Of a DNA stretch of 64,000 nt, positions 23,863 to 35,673 are shown piece after piece. Positions within the stretch are counted from its first letter, which is position 1. Each line of letters opens with the position of its first letter. A program made the translations under genes and the position numbers. Below the pieces are notes generated by a model that ran no database searches, was not told the DNA's origin, and saw only the letters and a list, made by a program, of their open reading frames with translations. Source of the DNA: Ceratodon purpureus (lineage: Eukaryota; Streptophyta; Bryopsida; Pseudoditrichales; Ditrichaceae). The stretch lies in NCBI GenBank assembly GCA_014871385.1, contig CM026426.1:19478270-19542269 (forward strand), read 5' to 3'.

Positions 23863-26800
23863 ATGGAAGGCGGCTACCAAGGGTGGGACAAGGAAGAGTT
23901 GGCTAGAAGACAGGCAGCAGAGAGGCTGGCCAGATACGAGCTCAGGGAGCAGCAGAGAGCAGCAGTTGAACCAGGAAGGAACATGGGTGGGCAGCCCAGC
24001 TCGGAGGAGAGCATTGCTAAAGGAAAGACTAGGGACTTGATTGACATGGATCTGGTGGGCGAAAATTCAAGCCAGGAGACACTACTTGGAATAAGCAGGA
24101 GGACAGGATCAGCTAAGGGCGAACCTGGTCCCAGTTTCAAGAATTGGCAGGAGGATGATGAGATCAGGAAGTATGATGGCTCAATGCCATCACCAAGGAC
24201 CAGCAGAAGGGAGTTTCCAAGATCAGGAGGTGGAGACATCCATCACAGTTGGAATCCTCAACTGGAGACAGCAATAGCATACGACCAGTTTCAAGAGGAG
24301 GAGAGGAGAAGCACGAGCCGACCTAATACACCAAGACGAGGAATACAGACACCAGGGGACTTGGTGGAGACGCAAGAGTCACTGAAGAAGAAGCTGGACC
24401 AGGTCAGGAGTGAAGACAGGATTACAGGAGAAGCAGTACCCACTTCAGATCCGACCAGGACCAGCAGACAAGGACATCAGACCACAAGGAAGCAGACAGT
24501 TTAGTTTCAGGGACCAGAGCTGGATGAAGAAGAAGAAGACATGAAGCAGCTGGAGCAGTTCAAGGCCCAACAGCAAGCTAGGAGGCAGGCTGAGAGGGAC
24601 AGAAGGAACCAGCAGACCATGGAAGAGGTGTACAGGCGCCAGATGGAGGAATTAGGACAGGCCACCACGTTCAAGGAAACCATGCAGGCTTCGGAGCAGA
24701 AAAACAGGGAGGAAATTCAAATGAAGGAAGCCATGAGGTTATGGCAAGAGTCCAAGAAGATAGAAGAGCAGGACCAAGAGAGACAGAGGCAGGAAGCCCT
24801 TAGAACCTGGCAGGAGGCTCAAAGGAGGGAAGAGATCAAGCAAGCAGCAGAGAAGCAGGAGGCCATGCAGCAGGATCTGTTATGCGAGGAGGCTATGCGC
24901 GTGTGGCAGGAGGCCCAGAGGCTGGAGGACCAGAAGAAGAAGGAGGAAGAGAAACAAGAAGCAAACCGCCAGGCAACCTTGTATAGGTGGCAGGAGGTTT
25001 TAAGAGAAGAAAGCCAGAAGCTACAGGCTCAGCAGAAGGGGAACCTGTGGCCAGGATTTGAACAGTCTGAGGTACAGGGTGGAAGAGTTGGTCCTTTAGG
25101 AGCAGCAGAGGTAATGGGAGTACCAGTTCAAGCAACTGCTGCATTCCAGGGACCGGCAGAGAGCCACTTCCAACCCCAGACCCGACCAGCAAGACCATTG
25201 CCAGGAAGGGGAGCATCAACGTCTTATGTGGATCACCTGACTGGTGATCTATACCAGCCAGAGGCATCCCAGTTGGTGTACTGGCCAGGGGGAGGAACAG
25301 ACATAGGAACAGGAGCCCCCAGTATAGGTACAGGGTTTCGAAGACCAGCGGAAACAGTTGGAGGAACATCAACTGGGACCAGACCATCAGTGGGAATTGG
25401 AGTACGAGTGGCCCCTGCGGCCAACAGTTATCCAGAGGAGCCGGTACCACCACTGTATCCACTAGTCGGAAGACCAAGCATTCCACCAGTGTATCCACCG
25501 GATGGATGACCAGGGGTGTTACCAGTCTACCCACCAGTGGGCAGACCACGCGTACCACCCGTCTATCCACCAGCTGGAGGACCAGTCGGAGTGCCAGCAT
25601 CAGGACCAGGCAATATGGCACATAGGAGGCCACTGCCATACTCCAAGTACAAAGAAGGTACAAATCGTGATGCTCATATTTGTCAGTTTGAGCGCACTTT
25701 GTAGCACAATGGGGAAACTGATGAGCAGGTTATCATCAACCTGATGGGAACCACCTTACTGGATAAGGTTGGGGCCTGGTATGAGAATTTTCTGGAGAGT
25801 CATCTTTATTGTTCATGGGAGGAGGTCAAAGCAGCCTTCAGGAGGAGGTACAGGGATCAGACAACTGATGAAGCAGTTTACAGGGAGTTGGAGTCCTTCA
25901 AGCAGGCTGATAGGCAGAAGGTGCACGATTACTATGACAGGTTTATGACCTTGATCAAGTGTCTGCAGTCAGATCCTGGAGAGGGATTTCAGAATAACTA
26001 ATTTTAAGGCAGGTTTACTAGAGTACATCAAGATTACGACCAGTATTGCACCAGTGAAGACCCTGACAGAGTTGGTGGATGCTGCTCTGAGGTGTGAAGC
26101 AAACTGCACCAATTCCAGTGGTAAGCCAACCAAGATTGAAGTTAAGAAGGTGGAGCCGACCAGTAAGCCAGCAACTGTGACCAGGAAGGAACCAGGTCAG
26201 GATGCCCCTAGGCGAATCTGTGGCACCTGCAAGAAGCTGGGCCATGAAGATCGTGGCTGCTGGTACAACCCAGCAAATCAGAGGGGACCAGATGTGAAGA
26301 AAGAAGGAGAGGAACCTGTAGGAGTGAATGAAGTCTCTGCTCCAAAGCCAACATCCACCTACAACAGTAACTACAACCAAGGGTATGAGAGGTCATCCAA
26401 TCCCAAACGAGGTAATGGCCAGCAGGGAAGTTATGGTGACAAGCGTGAATGTTGTTATTTGTGTGGGGGAACAGGGCACAAGAGTTGGAACTGCCCTCTG
26501 AAGGCCCTGTGGGACCAGTATCGAGCACAAGGAGACCAGGGAACCAAGAAACCAGACCATCAGGTCAATAATGTGGAGATAGAACTACAGGAGGATCCTG
26601 AGGACCAAGTGAACGTGGCTAGCATGACTAGAGCAAGGAGGAGGAAGGCAGGACTACCTCCAATTGAAGACCAGTCCAAGGTACCGGAACCAAGGAAGGC
26701 CAGGACCAGAGAAGACTGGCAGGAAGAGGAACGACTCAGGAACTCTATGTTGGAGGCCCTGAAGGAGATCCAGCTTAAGGAAGAGGAGGAGGCCAGAGCA

Positions 26801-26872
26801 GCAGAGCAGGCAAAAACAGACCAGTCACCAGCAGCTAAGGAGACAGCTGAGGGTGATTTATTGGACAGTTAG
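23863..26872 (+). pseudogene. Gypsy-B gag polyprotein, broken
   Basis: The ATG at 23,863 opens a Gag of about 1,000 codons. The first 500 residues are Gln/Glu/Arg-rich coiled coil. The motif YVDHLTGD lies at about 25,227. The capsid core (NGETDEQVI, then DYYDRFM) lies at 25,700-26,000. Two CCHC knuckles, CGTCKKLGHEDRGC near 26,220 and CYLCGGTGHKSWNC near 26,455, bind RNA. It is interrupted by TAG at 24,502, TGA at 25,507, TAG at 25,702, a one-base insertion near 26,000 and TAG at 26,870. Gypsy-A has no stop at the last position, so this is damage rather than programmed readthrough. Confidence 0.88.
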
Positions 26873-28060
26873 TGGGCAGGGTTTCCAGATTCTGATGCCC
26901 TTGATTATAACCTGAAGACTGAGCAATCGCGATTAGGAAGTCCGACAGCAACCAGTTCAGAGGGCAGCCAGGACCAGCACTACGTGGACCTGGTGGGCAG
27001 GAAGATACTGGACAGCCCAATCACAGTGTCATTGGGGCAGTTACTTAAGGTTGCCCCAAACATCACTGATGATGTGAAGGCACATCTGTTCCCGGAGTTA
27101 GGACCGGAGAAAGATTTTGGACCAGACCCGATACCAGCAGTGAAGCCGAAGACCACTGAGGTAAGTAAGCCAGATTTGATCAGCAGTTTGGCTATAGATG
27201 TTGATAAGGAACTCCCAGTGTTGACTGTGCAGATTGGCAGTGGAACCCTGGACAATGTACTGTTGGATGGTGGATCTGGTGTCAACCTGATCACTGAGGA
27301 AGAGCGTAAGCGTTTGGGACTGAAGAACCCCCAGCCTGCACCCTTCAGACTAAGGATGGCGGACCAGACAGTGGTAGATCCGGTGGGGATGATACGAAAG
27401 GTGAAGATTCACATTCATGGTATCCCTTACCTTATGACTTTGACAGTAATTAAAAACAAGGAGGTCAATGAAGCATATAGTATGTTGCTAGGTCGTCCTT
27501 GGTTAATTGATGCTAAGGTGAATCATGACTGGGGTAATAATCTGGTCACTATTAGAGGTAATGGGACAGTTAAAACTGTCTCAATCAGTCAGAGGAAGGG
27601 GCCCAGGCCAAAACTGCCTGAGGTCCTGGTCTATTACAATTTCACTGAAGGACTAACAGATGAGGAGGAAGCAAGGTGGTTGGCTACAGAGCAGGATCTG
27701 ATGGCGATCGGTACAGTCACTATACCACCATTGGATCAGGACCAGGACCAATGCAAGACCAAGAACGAGAACCAGAGCAAGGGCAAGGACAGGGACGAGT
27801 TCAAGTCGCAAGACCAGGACCAGCACCAGTCAGAGACTAGGGACAGGTTGAAGGACGAGCCCAAGGACCAGGATGCAGACCAGGAAGGGGGACCAGGTCG
27901 AGCCTATCCAGATCACTTCTATACCTTTGAGGAGGGTGATATCGAAGTAGATGAGACACCAGCCAGGGAGAATGTATTGAAGTTGAAGATTGCTGCTTGG
28001 ACCCTACTAGAGTCTGAGCAGTTAAGGAAGATGAATCTGGGAACAGAGGAGGAACCCAGT
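26873..28060 (+). pseudogene. Gypsy-B protease domain and linker
   Basis: This continues the gag frame past the TAG at 26,870. The active-site motif VLLDGGSGVNLI lies near 27,260, followed by RLRMADQ and LLGRPWL, as in retropepsins of Gypsy elements; it would cleave the polyprotein during particle maturation. After the protease comes a Gln/Asp/Lys-rich linker (27,735-27,880) with repeated DQDQ. The frame is lost near 28,060, just before RT, and runs to a stop at 28,162. Confidence 0.85.
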
Positions 28061-28062
28061 AT

Positions 28063-29560
28063 GTGCGAATCAATGCACATATCAGTCCAGAGCAGGCCAG
28101 GGAAGCAGAGGCCCTGTTCAGGGAGTACAAGGATGTGTTTGCCTGGACATACAAGGATCTGAAGGGCATTCCGCCCTCAATTGCACAGCACAAGATAGAG
28201 CTGGAGAAGGACATACCACCAGCCCACCAGGCCAGATATCGGATGAATCCGAACTACGCCAGTATTGTGAAGCAGGATCTGGACAAAGTGCTTCAGGCCG
28301 GGTTTATAACACCAGTGGAGGATGCCACCTGGTTATCACCCATTGTTATTGTGCCTAAGAAAAATGGAAAATTGAGAATTTGCATTGATTTCAGAAAGTT
28401 GAATGCTGCTACTAAAAAGGATCCTTACCCACTGCCATTTACTGAGGAGGTGTTGGATTCTGTGGCAGGACATGAGCAGTACTCATTTCTGGATGGGTAC
28501 TCCGAGTACCACCAGATTCAGATAGCACCAGAGGACCGGTACAAGACTGCCATTTGTGACAGACTACGGGGCCTTTGTATGGGTGGTGATGCCATTCGGA
28601 CTGAAGAATGCTCCACCAACCTACCAGAGGGCAGTAAACCGTGCTTTTTGTGATTTTATTGGTGAATTCATGAAACTGTTCTTGGATGATTTCAGTGTTT
28701 ACAGTGACATAGTGAGTCATTTGGTCAAGTTGAGAAAATGTTTTCAGAAATGTTGGGAGTATGGCATAAGCCTGAACCCTGAAAAATGTGCTTTACTGGT
28801 GTTTTCTGGTATCATCCTGGGCCATATTGTGTCTAAGGAAGGTAAGTTTCCGGACCCCAAGAAAATTGAGGCCATTGAGAAAATGCCTAGACCCCAGAAA
28901 CCAGTAACTGATATCCAGGTTTTTAACGGTTTTGCCCAGTTCAACAGGTGTTACATCAAGGCCTATACTCATATCATGGAGCCCATCACCAGACTGATGA
29001 GGAAGACTGAGGACTTTATCTGGTCCATCTAGTGTGAGCAGGCATGGCTAAAGATTAAGGAGCAGTACCTGAATGCACCGATCCTGATTGCTCCAAGGTG
29101 GGACCTGGAGTTTCATGTGCATACTGATGCTTCGAATATCGCAGTGGGAGTGATGCCGGCCCAGAATCCAACAAGGAAGTGTGACCAGCCAATTTCATAT
29201 GCCAGTAGACTTTTGAATTCTGCTGAGAAGAATTACAGTACTACTGAGAGGGAAGCCTTAGCCATGGTTTATGCTTTGAACAAGTATAGACATTATTTGC
29301 TAGGCAATAAGTTTGTTTTTTATGTTGACCATATGGCACTGGTGTACCTGGTCAATAAACCACAGGTGTCGGGCAGGATTGCGAGGTGGCTGCTGCTGTT
29401 TCAGGAGTATGATTTCACTGTGGTGTACAAGCCAGGGAAGAACCATGGAGTAGCAGATGCACTATCGAGACTACCCAATGGAGAACCAGCAACAGGGATT
29501 GAGGACCAGACTACGGATGCCAGTCTGTTTCATATGAAGCCAGAGTGGTTAGAAGATGTC
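28063..29560 (+). pseudogene. Gypsy-B reverse transcriptase and RNase H
   Basis: The RT carries YKDLKGI, WLSPIVIVPKKNGKLRICID, then YSFLDGYSEYHQI, and after a frame change near 28,555 MPFGLKNAP and the catalytic FLDDFSV near 28,680. The RNase H has HTDAS (29,120), TEREALAMVYAL (29,245), FYVDH (29,320) and VADALSRL (29,450), so all four acidic positions are present. Together they copy the RNA and remove the template strand. A TAG at 29,030 separates RT from RNase H. The thumb/connection region is otherwise intact. Confidence 0.9.
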
Positions 29561-30733
29561 AGTTCTTACCTTCGAACTGGAGTTGTACGGCAAGATCTAA
29601 CCAAGGAGGAGCAGCGGAAACTGGCCCTGAAGGCACTGCCATATGCCCTGATCAAGGGGGTACTGTACAAGAAGGGCCAAGATCAGGTTCTCAGGAGGGT
29701 ACTGGACCCGCTCCAGGCACAGACGGTGATGAAGGAGATGCACTATGGAGCAGCTGGTGGTCACTTTTCTCAGGAGATAACCACCAGGAAGATACTGGAT
29801 GCAGGGTACTAATGGCCAGCAGTACACAGGGATGTGTCTGAATACTGTAAGGCTTGTGACAGGTGCCAGAGAGTGGGAGGAATGGCGAATACTGGACTTG
29901 CCACACTGGTGACCAGTATGCCAGCAGAGCCGTTCATGAAATGGGGGCTGGATTTTATAGGACCAGTCAAGCCTATGGCAACCAGGACAGGAAACAGGTA
30001 TATACTGGTGGCTACAGATTATGCTACCAAGTGGGTGGAGGCCAGGGCATTAAGGACAAATTCAGCAGCAGTGACTGCTAAGTTTTTATATGAGCAGATA
30101 CTCACCAGGTACGAGTGTCCATTGACACTAGTTAGTGACCAGGGCTCTCATTTCATCAATGACGACATTGAGCACCTGGTGGAGCATTTTCTGCTCCAGC
30201 ACCGGACTTCTACGACCTATTACCCCCAGGGTAATGGCCAGGCAGAGTCGACCAACAAGGTGATTGGCCAACTGCTCAGCAAACTAGTCAATGAGAAGAG
30301 GACAGATTGGGATGAACACTTGCATACAGTGTTGTTTTCATACAGGACTGCTTTCAAGGTGACAACAGGGTATACACCATTTCAACTGGTGTATGGACTG
30401 CATCCATTAATGCCCACGGAATACTTAGTTCCAACCAAGAGGACCAATCTGGACATCGAATACACACCAGCTCGAGTGTTGCAGGCCATGGTAGCAGACT
30501 TGGAGCAGATGGACACCATCAGGCAGGATGCACAAGAGGTTGCACGAGCCAGACAGTGGAACAGGTCGCTTTGGAGCCAACAGCATTACAAGCGGAAGGA
30601 TTTTCAGATTGGGGACTATGTACTGTGGTTCCCCAAGGGACACAAGGAGCATGTGGGTAAATTCAAGAGCAGGTGGTTTGGGCCTTACAGGATCCAGTAC
30701 AGGCTGCCTAACATTTCTATGAAACAGGAATAG
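29561..30733 (+). pseudogene. Gypsy-B integrase
   Basis: The N-terminal HHCC zinc domain spans HYGAAGGH to CKACDRC (29,742-29,865) and is cut by a TAA at 29,810. The catalytic triad reads LDFIGPV (about 29,950), VSDQGSHF (about 30,135) and GQAESTNK (about 30,240). A C-terminal basic domain follows ([13 protein letters not shown], then GPYRIQYRL). The enzyme inserts element DNA into the host and makes the 5-bp duplication seen outside the LTRs. No chromodomain follows. The frame ends at a TAG at 30,731. Confidence 0.88.
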
Positions 30734-30794
30734 GAAATGGAGCAGCCAAGGGAGCAGTTCCACTGTGGCGGGTCAGAACAGAGTCTCTCCAATA

Positions 30795-31005
30795 GGCGGA
30801 TTTCATCCCCTGTGGATGGAAACGGGCAAACAGGAGGCTTATTCACTAGAGAAGGAAGACTAGAACTTTCATCCCTTAGGGATGAAAGTCGAAGACTAGG
30901 GTTTTCATCCAGTCCTGATGAAATTCATCCAACAGGAAGATCATCCACTGCGGATGAAAATCCGCCAGCGGGACGTTCATCCAATGCGGATGAAGAAGTT
31001 TGGCC
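30795..31005 (+). repeat. Cluster of TTCATCC/GGATGAA hairpins
   Basis: Five TTCATCC and three GGATGAA words lie within 200 bases, paired as short inverted repeats. The best is at 30,866-30,888: 11-base arms beginning CTTTCATCCCT around a single T. Others read TTCATCC-AATGC-GGATGAA (30,981-30,999) and ATCATCC-ACTGC-GGATGAA (about 30,940). They would fold in RNA or single-stranded DNA. The cluster lies between integrase and the extra 3' ORF. Confidence 0.8.
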
Positions 31006-31872
31006 AGAGAGAAGGGCAGAGGTATATTACCTCTACAAGACGAAGGACCCAGCCTTTTTTCGCTGGAGCAGCACAGCTAGGGGAGGGCAGAAGGGAGCTC
31101 CTAAGACACATAGTAGGGGCTGGAGGCGAGAAGGAGAGCAGCTTGGGAGGGCGGCAGCTATCCCCTTAGGAGATAGGCTGCGCCGTTGGGCAGCTCAGAA
31201 TCACAGCAGAAACAGAGGGGAGCAGCTAGGGTTTGAAGGAGAGGAGACCGGGACCCGAAGGTTGCAAGACGAGGAGGCGCAGCTAGACAGCGAGGGAGCA
31301 CAACAAGAGGGCGCCATCATACAAGGAAGTAGGGGCGGAGGGTTACAGATCGAGAGCGACGATGGAGTACACCAACAGCAGCCAAGGGAGCGGATTGGCT
31401 GCATCAAAGTGGGGGCAGTAGACAACAACGGAGGTGCACACCAGATCCGGGCGACTCAGCCCGCGGACAGCAAGAGAGGGAGCTGCACAGCACCAAGGAG
31501 CGGACAGAAGAGGGCGGCAGAGGCGACGCTACAACCCACCGACAGCAGGAGGAGAGGTGGAGCTCTGCCCGGAGAAGGGAAGAAAGTGGCGGCGGAACAC
31601 AACCAGGCAACACAGCAACCCATCGCCATCAGCCAAGGGAGCGGAGCCACACTGAGAGAAGAGGAGAGGACGGCGGCAGTAGAGCGGAGAGGAACAAGGG
31701 GGCGGCAGCAGCAGCTCAGCACAGCCCAAGAACCCAACAGCAAGAAGGCACTGCACCCAGACGACAGCAGCAATCAGCAGTAGGGTTTCGACTGTCGGAG
31801 GAGCCTCGGCAGAGCGATAGAGGGATTAGTAGTCAGGAACAACGAGAAGGTCATCATTGCCAAGGGGTTAGG
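31006..31872 (+). other. Low-complexity Gypsy-B spacer
   Basis: Purine-rich sequence in the integrase frame (open to 31,783) with many GGAG and AGCAG words, encoding only Arg/Gln/Gly/Ser-rich text. Opposite-strand frames of 60-105 residues are shadows. I see no domain. It could be the worn end of pol or a spacer before the 3' ORF. Confidence 0.5.
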
Positions 31873-34719
31873 GTGGTGAGACGAGGCAGCAGGAGGAGAA
31901 CAGAAGCATTTCAGGGGCAGCGAGCAGGGGCCAAAGCTCGAGGGACTGAAGACAACCAGAGGAGGAGCTGGAGGTCAAACGAAGAGCAGTTTGCAGCAAA
32001 CAAAACCAGAGGAGGGCGCACCATCGAACGGGAGTGTCAGGTAAATTACAGTGACCCTATATCCAGGAGAGCTTATCAGCTCGGGATTGAAGGGGGGCGC
32101 ATAGTAAGGGGGCAGTCTAGGGAAAGAGTAGACAGGGGACACCATTCAGGGAACAGTTGGAGAGGGATTCAGCCAGATAGTTCAGTCCTAACTTTTGGGG
32201 ATTGGGGTAAGGGTAGTGAGTCAGAACAGAGGGGGCAAACAGTAGAGGTAAACCAGCTAGGGGATAGAGAAAAAATCGAAAAAATTAAAACAAAAGAAAA
32301 ATTAAGAATGGATATATTGATCAGAGCAGTAGAAAACTGGGGGGGTCAGGATACTAGGAGGGTAACAAGGGCTGAAGACACCAGGACAGCGACACCTACC
32401 AGGAGGCCAAGGCAGAAGGGCGACCTTAGGCCTTACCTACAGGGACGAGGTGTTAGACAACACCAAGAGGAGATGGAGCAGAGGGAGGGCGAAGAGCCCC
32501 CACAGCCGACTCAGGAGGGACCAGGAGAGGGACCAAGGGGGGTACAGAGTCCAGTGGCAGGGAACACCACTAGGAGGAAGTTCACTGATCCCATGGCCAG
32601 AGCTCCCAGAAGGACCAAGGTTGAGAGGAAGGTAGGCAGAGCTATTCAGCTCACCTTCCTTCCCTTAGAGTACTGGCAGGGTTGGAGGGACCTCAAGGAT
32701 GATGTATGGGCAGAGTAGGTGAGTCTGGAGTCGTTTTATGAGTACACCTGGCCAGCACCACGTACAGAGCTGGTAGCAGACCTGGTGGAGGGATTCCTGT
32801 ACACCAAGGGGGAGAAGATTGAGTATAGCATGCCTATTTGAGCCACAGTGAGGGGTATTCCAGTGGAGATCACAGCATGGACCATACAGCAGGCTTTGGG
32901 GATTGAGGGGACCAGGGCAACACAGGTTCTTAAGGCCACTACTTCCCTAGATAAGAAGTACATGACCATGTTTGGGTTGACTAGGGCAGATCACACATCT
33001 GATGGGACTAGGATCACGGGGTTTGATGAGCCATACCAGGACATGGTCAAGGCTCTGGTAGAGATCATGTGTGTGAAGAAGAAGTCTCTGTACGCCAGTA
33101 CCGAGCTGCTGGAGAACCTGTACTAGGCTGTGAAGAAGGGAGACCACAACTGGGCCCCTCTGATTTTATCCAGCTTGACGAGGATGCTCATTCGGATTCA
33201 CACCAGTCCGACCAGGGAAATCAAGGAGGCAGAGTTGATGGATGCCTTGCTTAGGAACTGGTTCCCGGATGATGAGGAGTATGTGGATCCGGCTCCTCAG
33301 GTGATCTCCAGTAAGAGTCAGGATGATAGTGCAGGACCACCAGATGTGACCCCAGTCCGCCCAACAGGTGTACTGCCACCGGATGTAGCTAGTGGAGAGG
33401 GTTTTCAGACTCAGCTGACTAGGCAGGAGGACCAGGCGACTTCTGTAGAGCGGCAGTCTCCCTCATCACCAAGACTATCACAACAGCAGAGGAAGGGCAA
33501 GAGGAAGGCCGAGGCATCTCCATCAGTACCAGTGGAGCAGTCAGGTGGGCTCAAAAGATTGAGGAGGCTGGGGAATACCCCCAGAGACCGGGAGACCAGT
33601 TCGGGTTCCCTGGAGGCAGAGGTGACAGGTGCTATCACCCCAGGAGCAGGAGGATATGAGCTGAGGAGGATGCGTGGGCAGGTAAGTAGCCCAGTACAAA
33701 TCTCTAGCAGCCCAGAGTTGGTTTTAGTTTCTGCCCCAGTGGCCAGCAGAGAGTGGCCAGTTTCAGAGGAACAGTACGAGGGCCAACACCACGAGCAGCT
33801 AGAAGAGCAGCCACCTGAACAGCACCACGACGAGGTTATAGGGGACCAAGTAGAGGAGCAGGTTCCCATGGACCACCAGGATGAGCCAGTGGTGGAGGTG
33901 CCCATAGGATTAGTGGGGACTAGATTCGCACCAGCCCCAGCAGTCAAGGAGGATCAGGTGGATGTCACCAAGGAGGTGGGCCAATCGGTTCAGCATTTAC
34001 AGGTAGCATTGGCACAGGCTTCTCGAGTACAGGTGTTACAGGAGCAGGAGGACCGGTCTGGCCCAAGTTACCAGGTGTTGATGAACACCAGACTTGGCCA
34101 GGAGGAGCAGATTTGGGTCTTGACTGCCCAGCTGCAGCAAGCCAAGCAGCAGTTGGTGGCAATCCAGCAGGACCAGGAGAGGGAGAGACAGGCTTGGGTT
34201 GATCAGGGGGTCCAAGCAGAGGGAGTCAGGACCAGGAGGATGGAGTTGGAGGCTAGGACTAGTGCGAGGTTTAGGGACTTTGACAGGCTGGTCGTGGAGA
34301 ACCAGCAGCTTAGGCAGAGGGTTGAGGTGGCTGAGGCCATTTCTTCTCAGGCTTCTAGGGGTTTGACCAGACATCTGCTGTCTACCTCCAAGAAGCAAGT
34401 ACTGGACCAGATCCAGGCCTACACGGAGGACCAGGCCAGATACTCCAGATACTTCATGAGGTTTGCTGAGGCTTACCCATCTTTTGTTTACTCGTCTCGG
34501 GATGACCAGGATGAGGGGGCAGATCATGAGGTGCCTGATGGAGGGCAGTTTGGGGACATGGGGAGAGCTTCGAGCAGTGGCTTGGGCACTACTTCAGGTG
34601 TTGATGGGCCAGTAGGTCTTAATTCCACTACCCCATCAGTGCCACCAGCTTCAGGACCAGGGGTAGCACTAGGGGGACCAGCATCAGCAGTAGGAGGGGC
34701 GGCACCAGTTAGTGGCTAG
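31873..34719 (+). pseudogene. Extra ORF downstream of integrase in Gypsy-B
   Basis: One frame of about 950 codons is interrupted only by TAG (32,716), TGA (about 32,839) and TAG (33,124), each explainable by one transition. Part one is Arg/Gln-rich. The middle (32,720-33,270) is the only globular-looking section: a short helix-rich segment with RGIPVEITAWTIQQALGI, whose wording recalls the putative plant transposon domain in Ogre-type elements (tentative). Part three is a Gln/Glu-rich disordered region and a long coiled coil (33,980-34,450), ending in a Gly/Pro/Ser tail. Its position, where envelope-like genes sit in some Gypsy elements, and its size suggest an accessory structural protein. 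No signal peptide or membrane segment is visible, which argues against an envelope. Confidence 0.6.
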
Positions 34720-34859
34720 ACAGTAGTGCTAAACCCGCATAGTGGTAGGACCACTAGGACTTTCATTTTTAATTTTTTTTACCTTTATTTTTTTTCGGTT
34801 AACAACATAAAACCCGAACATGAGCATCTGAAGGCAGATGCAGGCTAAAAGGGGGATAA
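34720..34859 (+). promoter_or_regulatory. Gypsy-B 3' untranslated stretch and polypurine tract
   Basis: AAAAGGGGGA at 34,847-34,856 lies three bases before the 3' LTR, the position of the plus-strand primer. The preceding 100 bases are T-rich (34,765-34,795). Confidence 0.85.
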
Positions 34860-35673
34860 TGATAACTGGGGATTTAAGGTTGTAGAATAGAGGAGCAGTA
34901 AAACTGTAGGGGAGCAGTAAAACTGCAGTTACTGGGGGGGACAGTAAACTGTTAAGTTACTATCCTGTCCTGCAGCAACTCTGTTTTGGATGAATTGTCA
35001 GTTTTGGATGAAAACTGCCAGATGGATGAAAATTGCCAGATGGATGAAATCTGGTGGTTGGATGAAGTCTGGTGGTCGGATGAAAACTGTTAGGGTTTAG
35101 GGTGGCGGCTAGGGTTTTTGAGGTGACGGCTAGGGTTTTGGGTGGAGTTGTGAGGGAGGAGGCTGCGAAGCTCATTCTCTCTCTCTCCCCTTGGGAGTTT
35201 TCTTTGGAGCTCTCAGATTTTAGTGTGTAGGATGTGTTGTAGGATTGTAGGAGAGTTGCTGCTAGGACAGTTTTGAGGATCCTGGAGGGTCCAGGGATTG
35301 CTAGCAGTAGGGAGCAGTATGATGTACTGATTTACAGTGAGTAAAGAACAGGAATTGATTACATTTGTGTGTACATGCTTAGATTTGCAGTAATGAGTGG
35401 TTGAAGGACCAGATTGGTTAATTCACCTGGTGGGTATAGTAGATCTGGTGTTTAAATGAGTGGGTATTGTAGATTAGACCAAGGAGAGTAGGAATATGTA
35501 TCAGATCTGAGGATATACCTCCAGAATTTTCGTAGATCTAGGTGGACAGTTTCAGATCTAGGGCAGGATTTGGGGCAGTTTCAGGGGGACAGTACAGTAA
35601 TTTTCACAGGATTTCAGAGAATTTTAGGACAGTATTTATTTTTGAAGGAGTGAGTAAAAATACTCCTTTCACA
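34860..35673 (+). repeat. Gypsy-B 3' LTR
   Basis: Begins TGATAACTGGGG and ends CTTTCACA. Against the 5' LTR I count three substitutions (near the third base, at the AAGGT/AAGGA position, and TATTTA versus TAATTA near the 3' end) and loss of one 18-bp GGATGAA unit, leaving six. Identity is about 99.6 percent over 814 aligned bases. Confidence 0.92.

Larger units (their letters stand above)
21940..35673 (+). mobile_element. Gypsy-B: complete 13.7-kb Ty3/Gypsy LTR retrotransposon
   Basis: The element has 832-bp and 814-bp LTRs, a primer site, gag, protease, RT, RNase H, integrase, a hairpin cluster, a long extra 3' ORF and a polypurine tract, flanked by CTTTC. The order protease-RT-RNase H-integrase defines Ty3/Gypsy; there is no chromodomain after integrase. 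RT wording such as YKDLKGI and FLDDFSV suggests the Athila/Tat side of plant Gypsy elements (judgement from memory). The LTRs differ by three substitutions and one 18-bp repeat unit, yet every coding domain is broken. It sits in the second intron of the zinc-finger gene, against the acceptor. Confidence 0.92.

Noticed and set aside
26860-26880. Programmed stop readthrough between gag and protease of Gypsy-B
   Set aside because: Gypsy-A has an open codon at the aligned position, and Gypsy-B has many other stops; simple mutation is likelier.
31434-31783. Overlapping Ser/Leu/Cys-rich minus-strand frames at 31,201-31,773
   Set aside because: They are shadows of the purine-rich sense strand of Gypsy-B with no domain.
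32719-32724. A splice donor (TAG|GTGAGT) that would remove the stop at 32,716 in the Gypsy-B 3' ORF
   Set aside because: The frame stays open and protein-like directly after the stop, and later stops would still need separate explanations.
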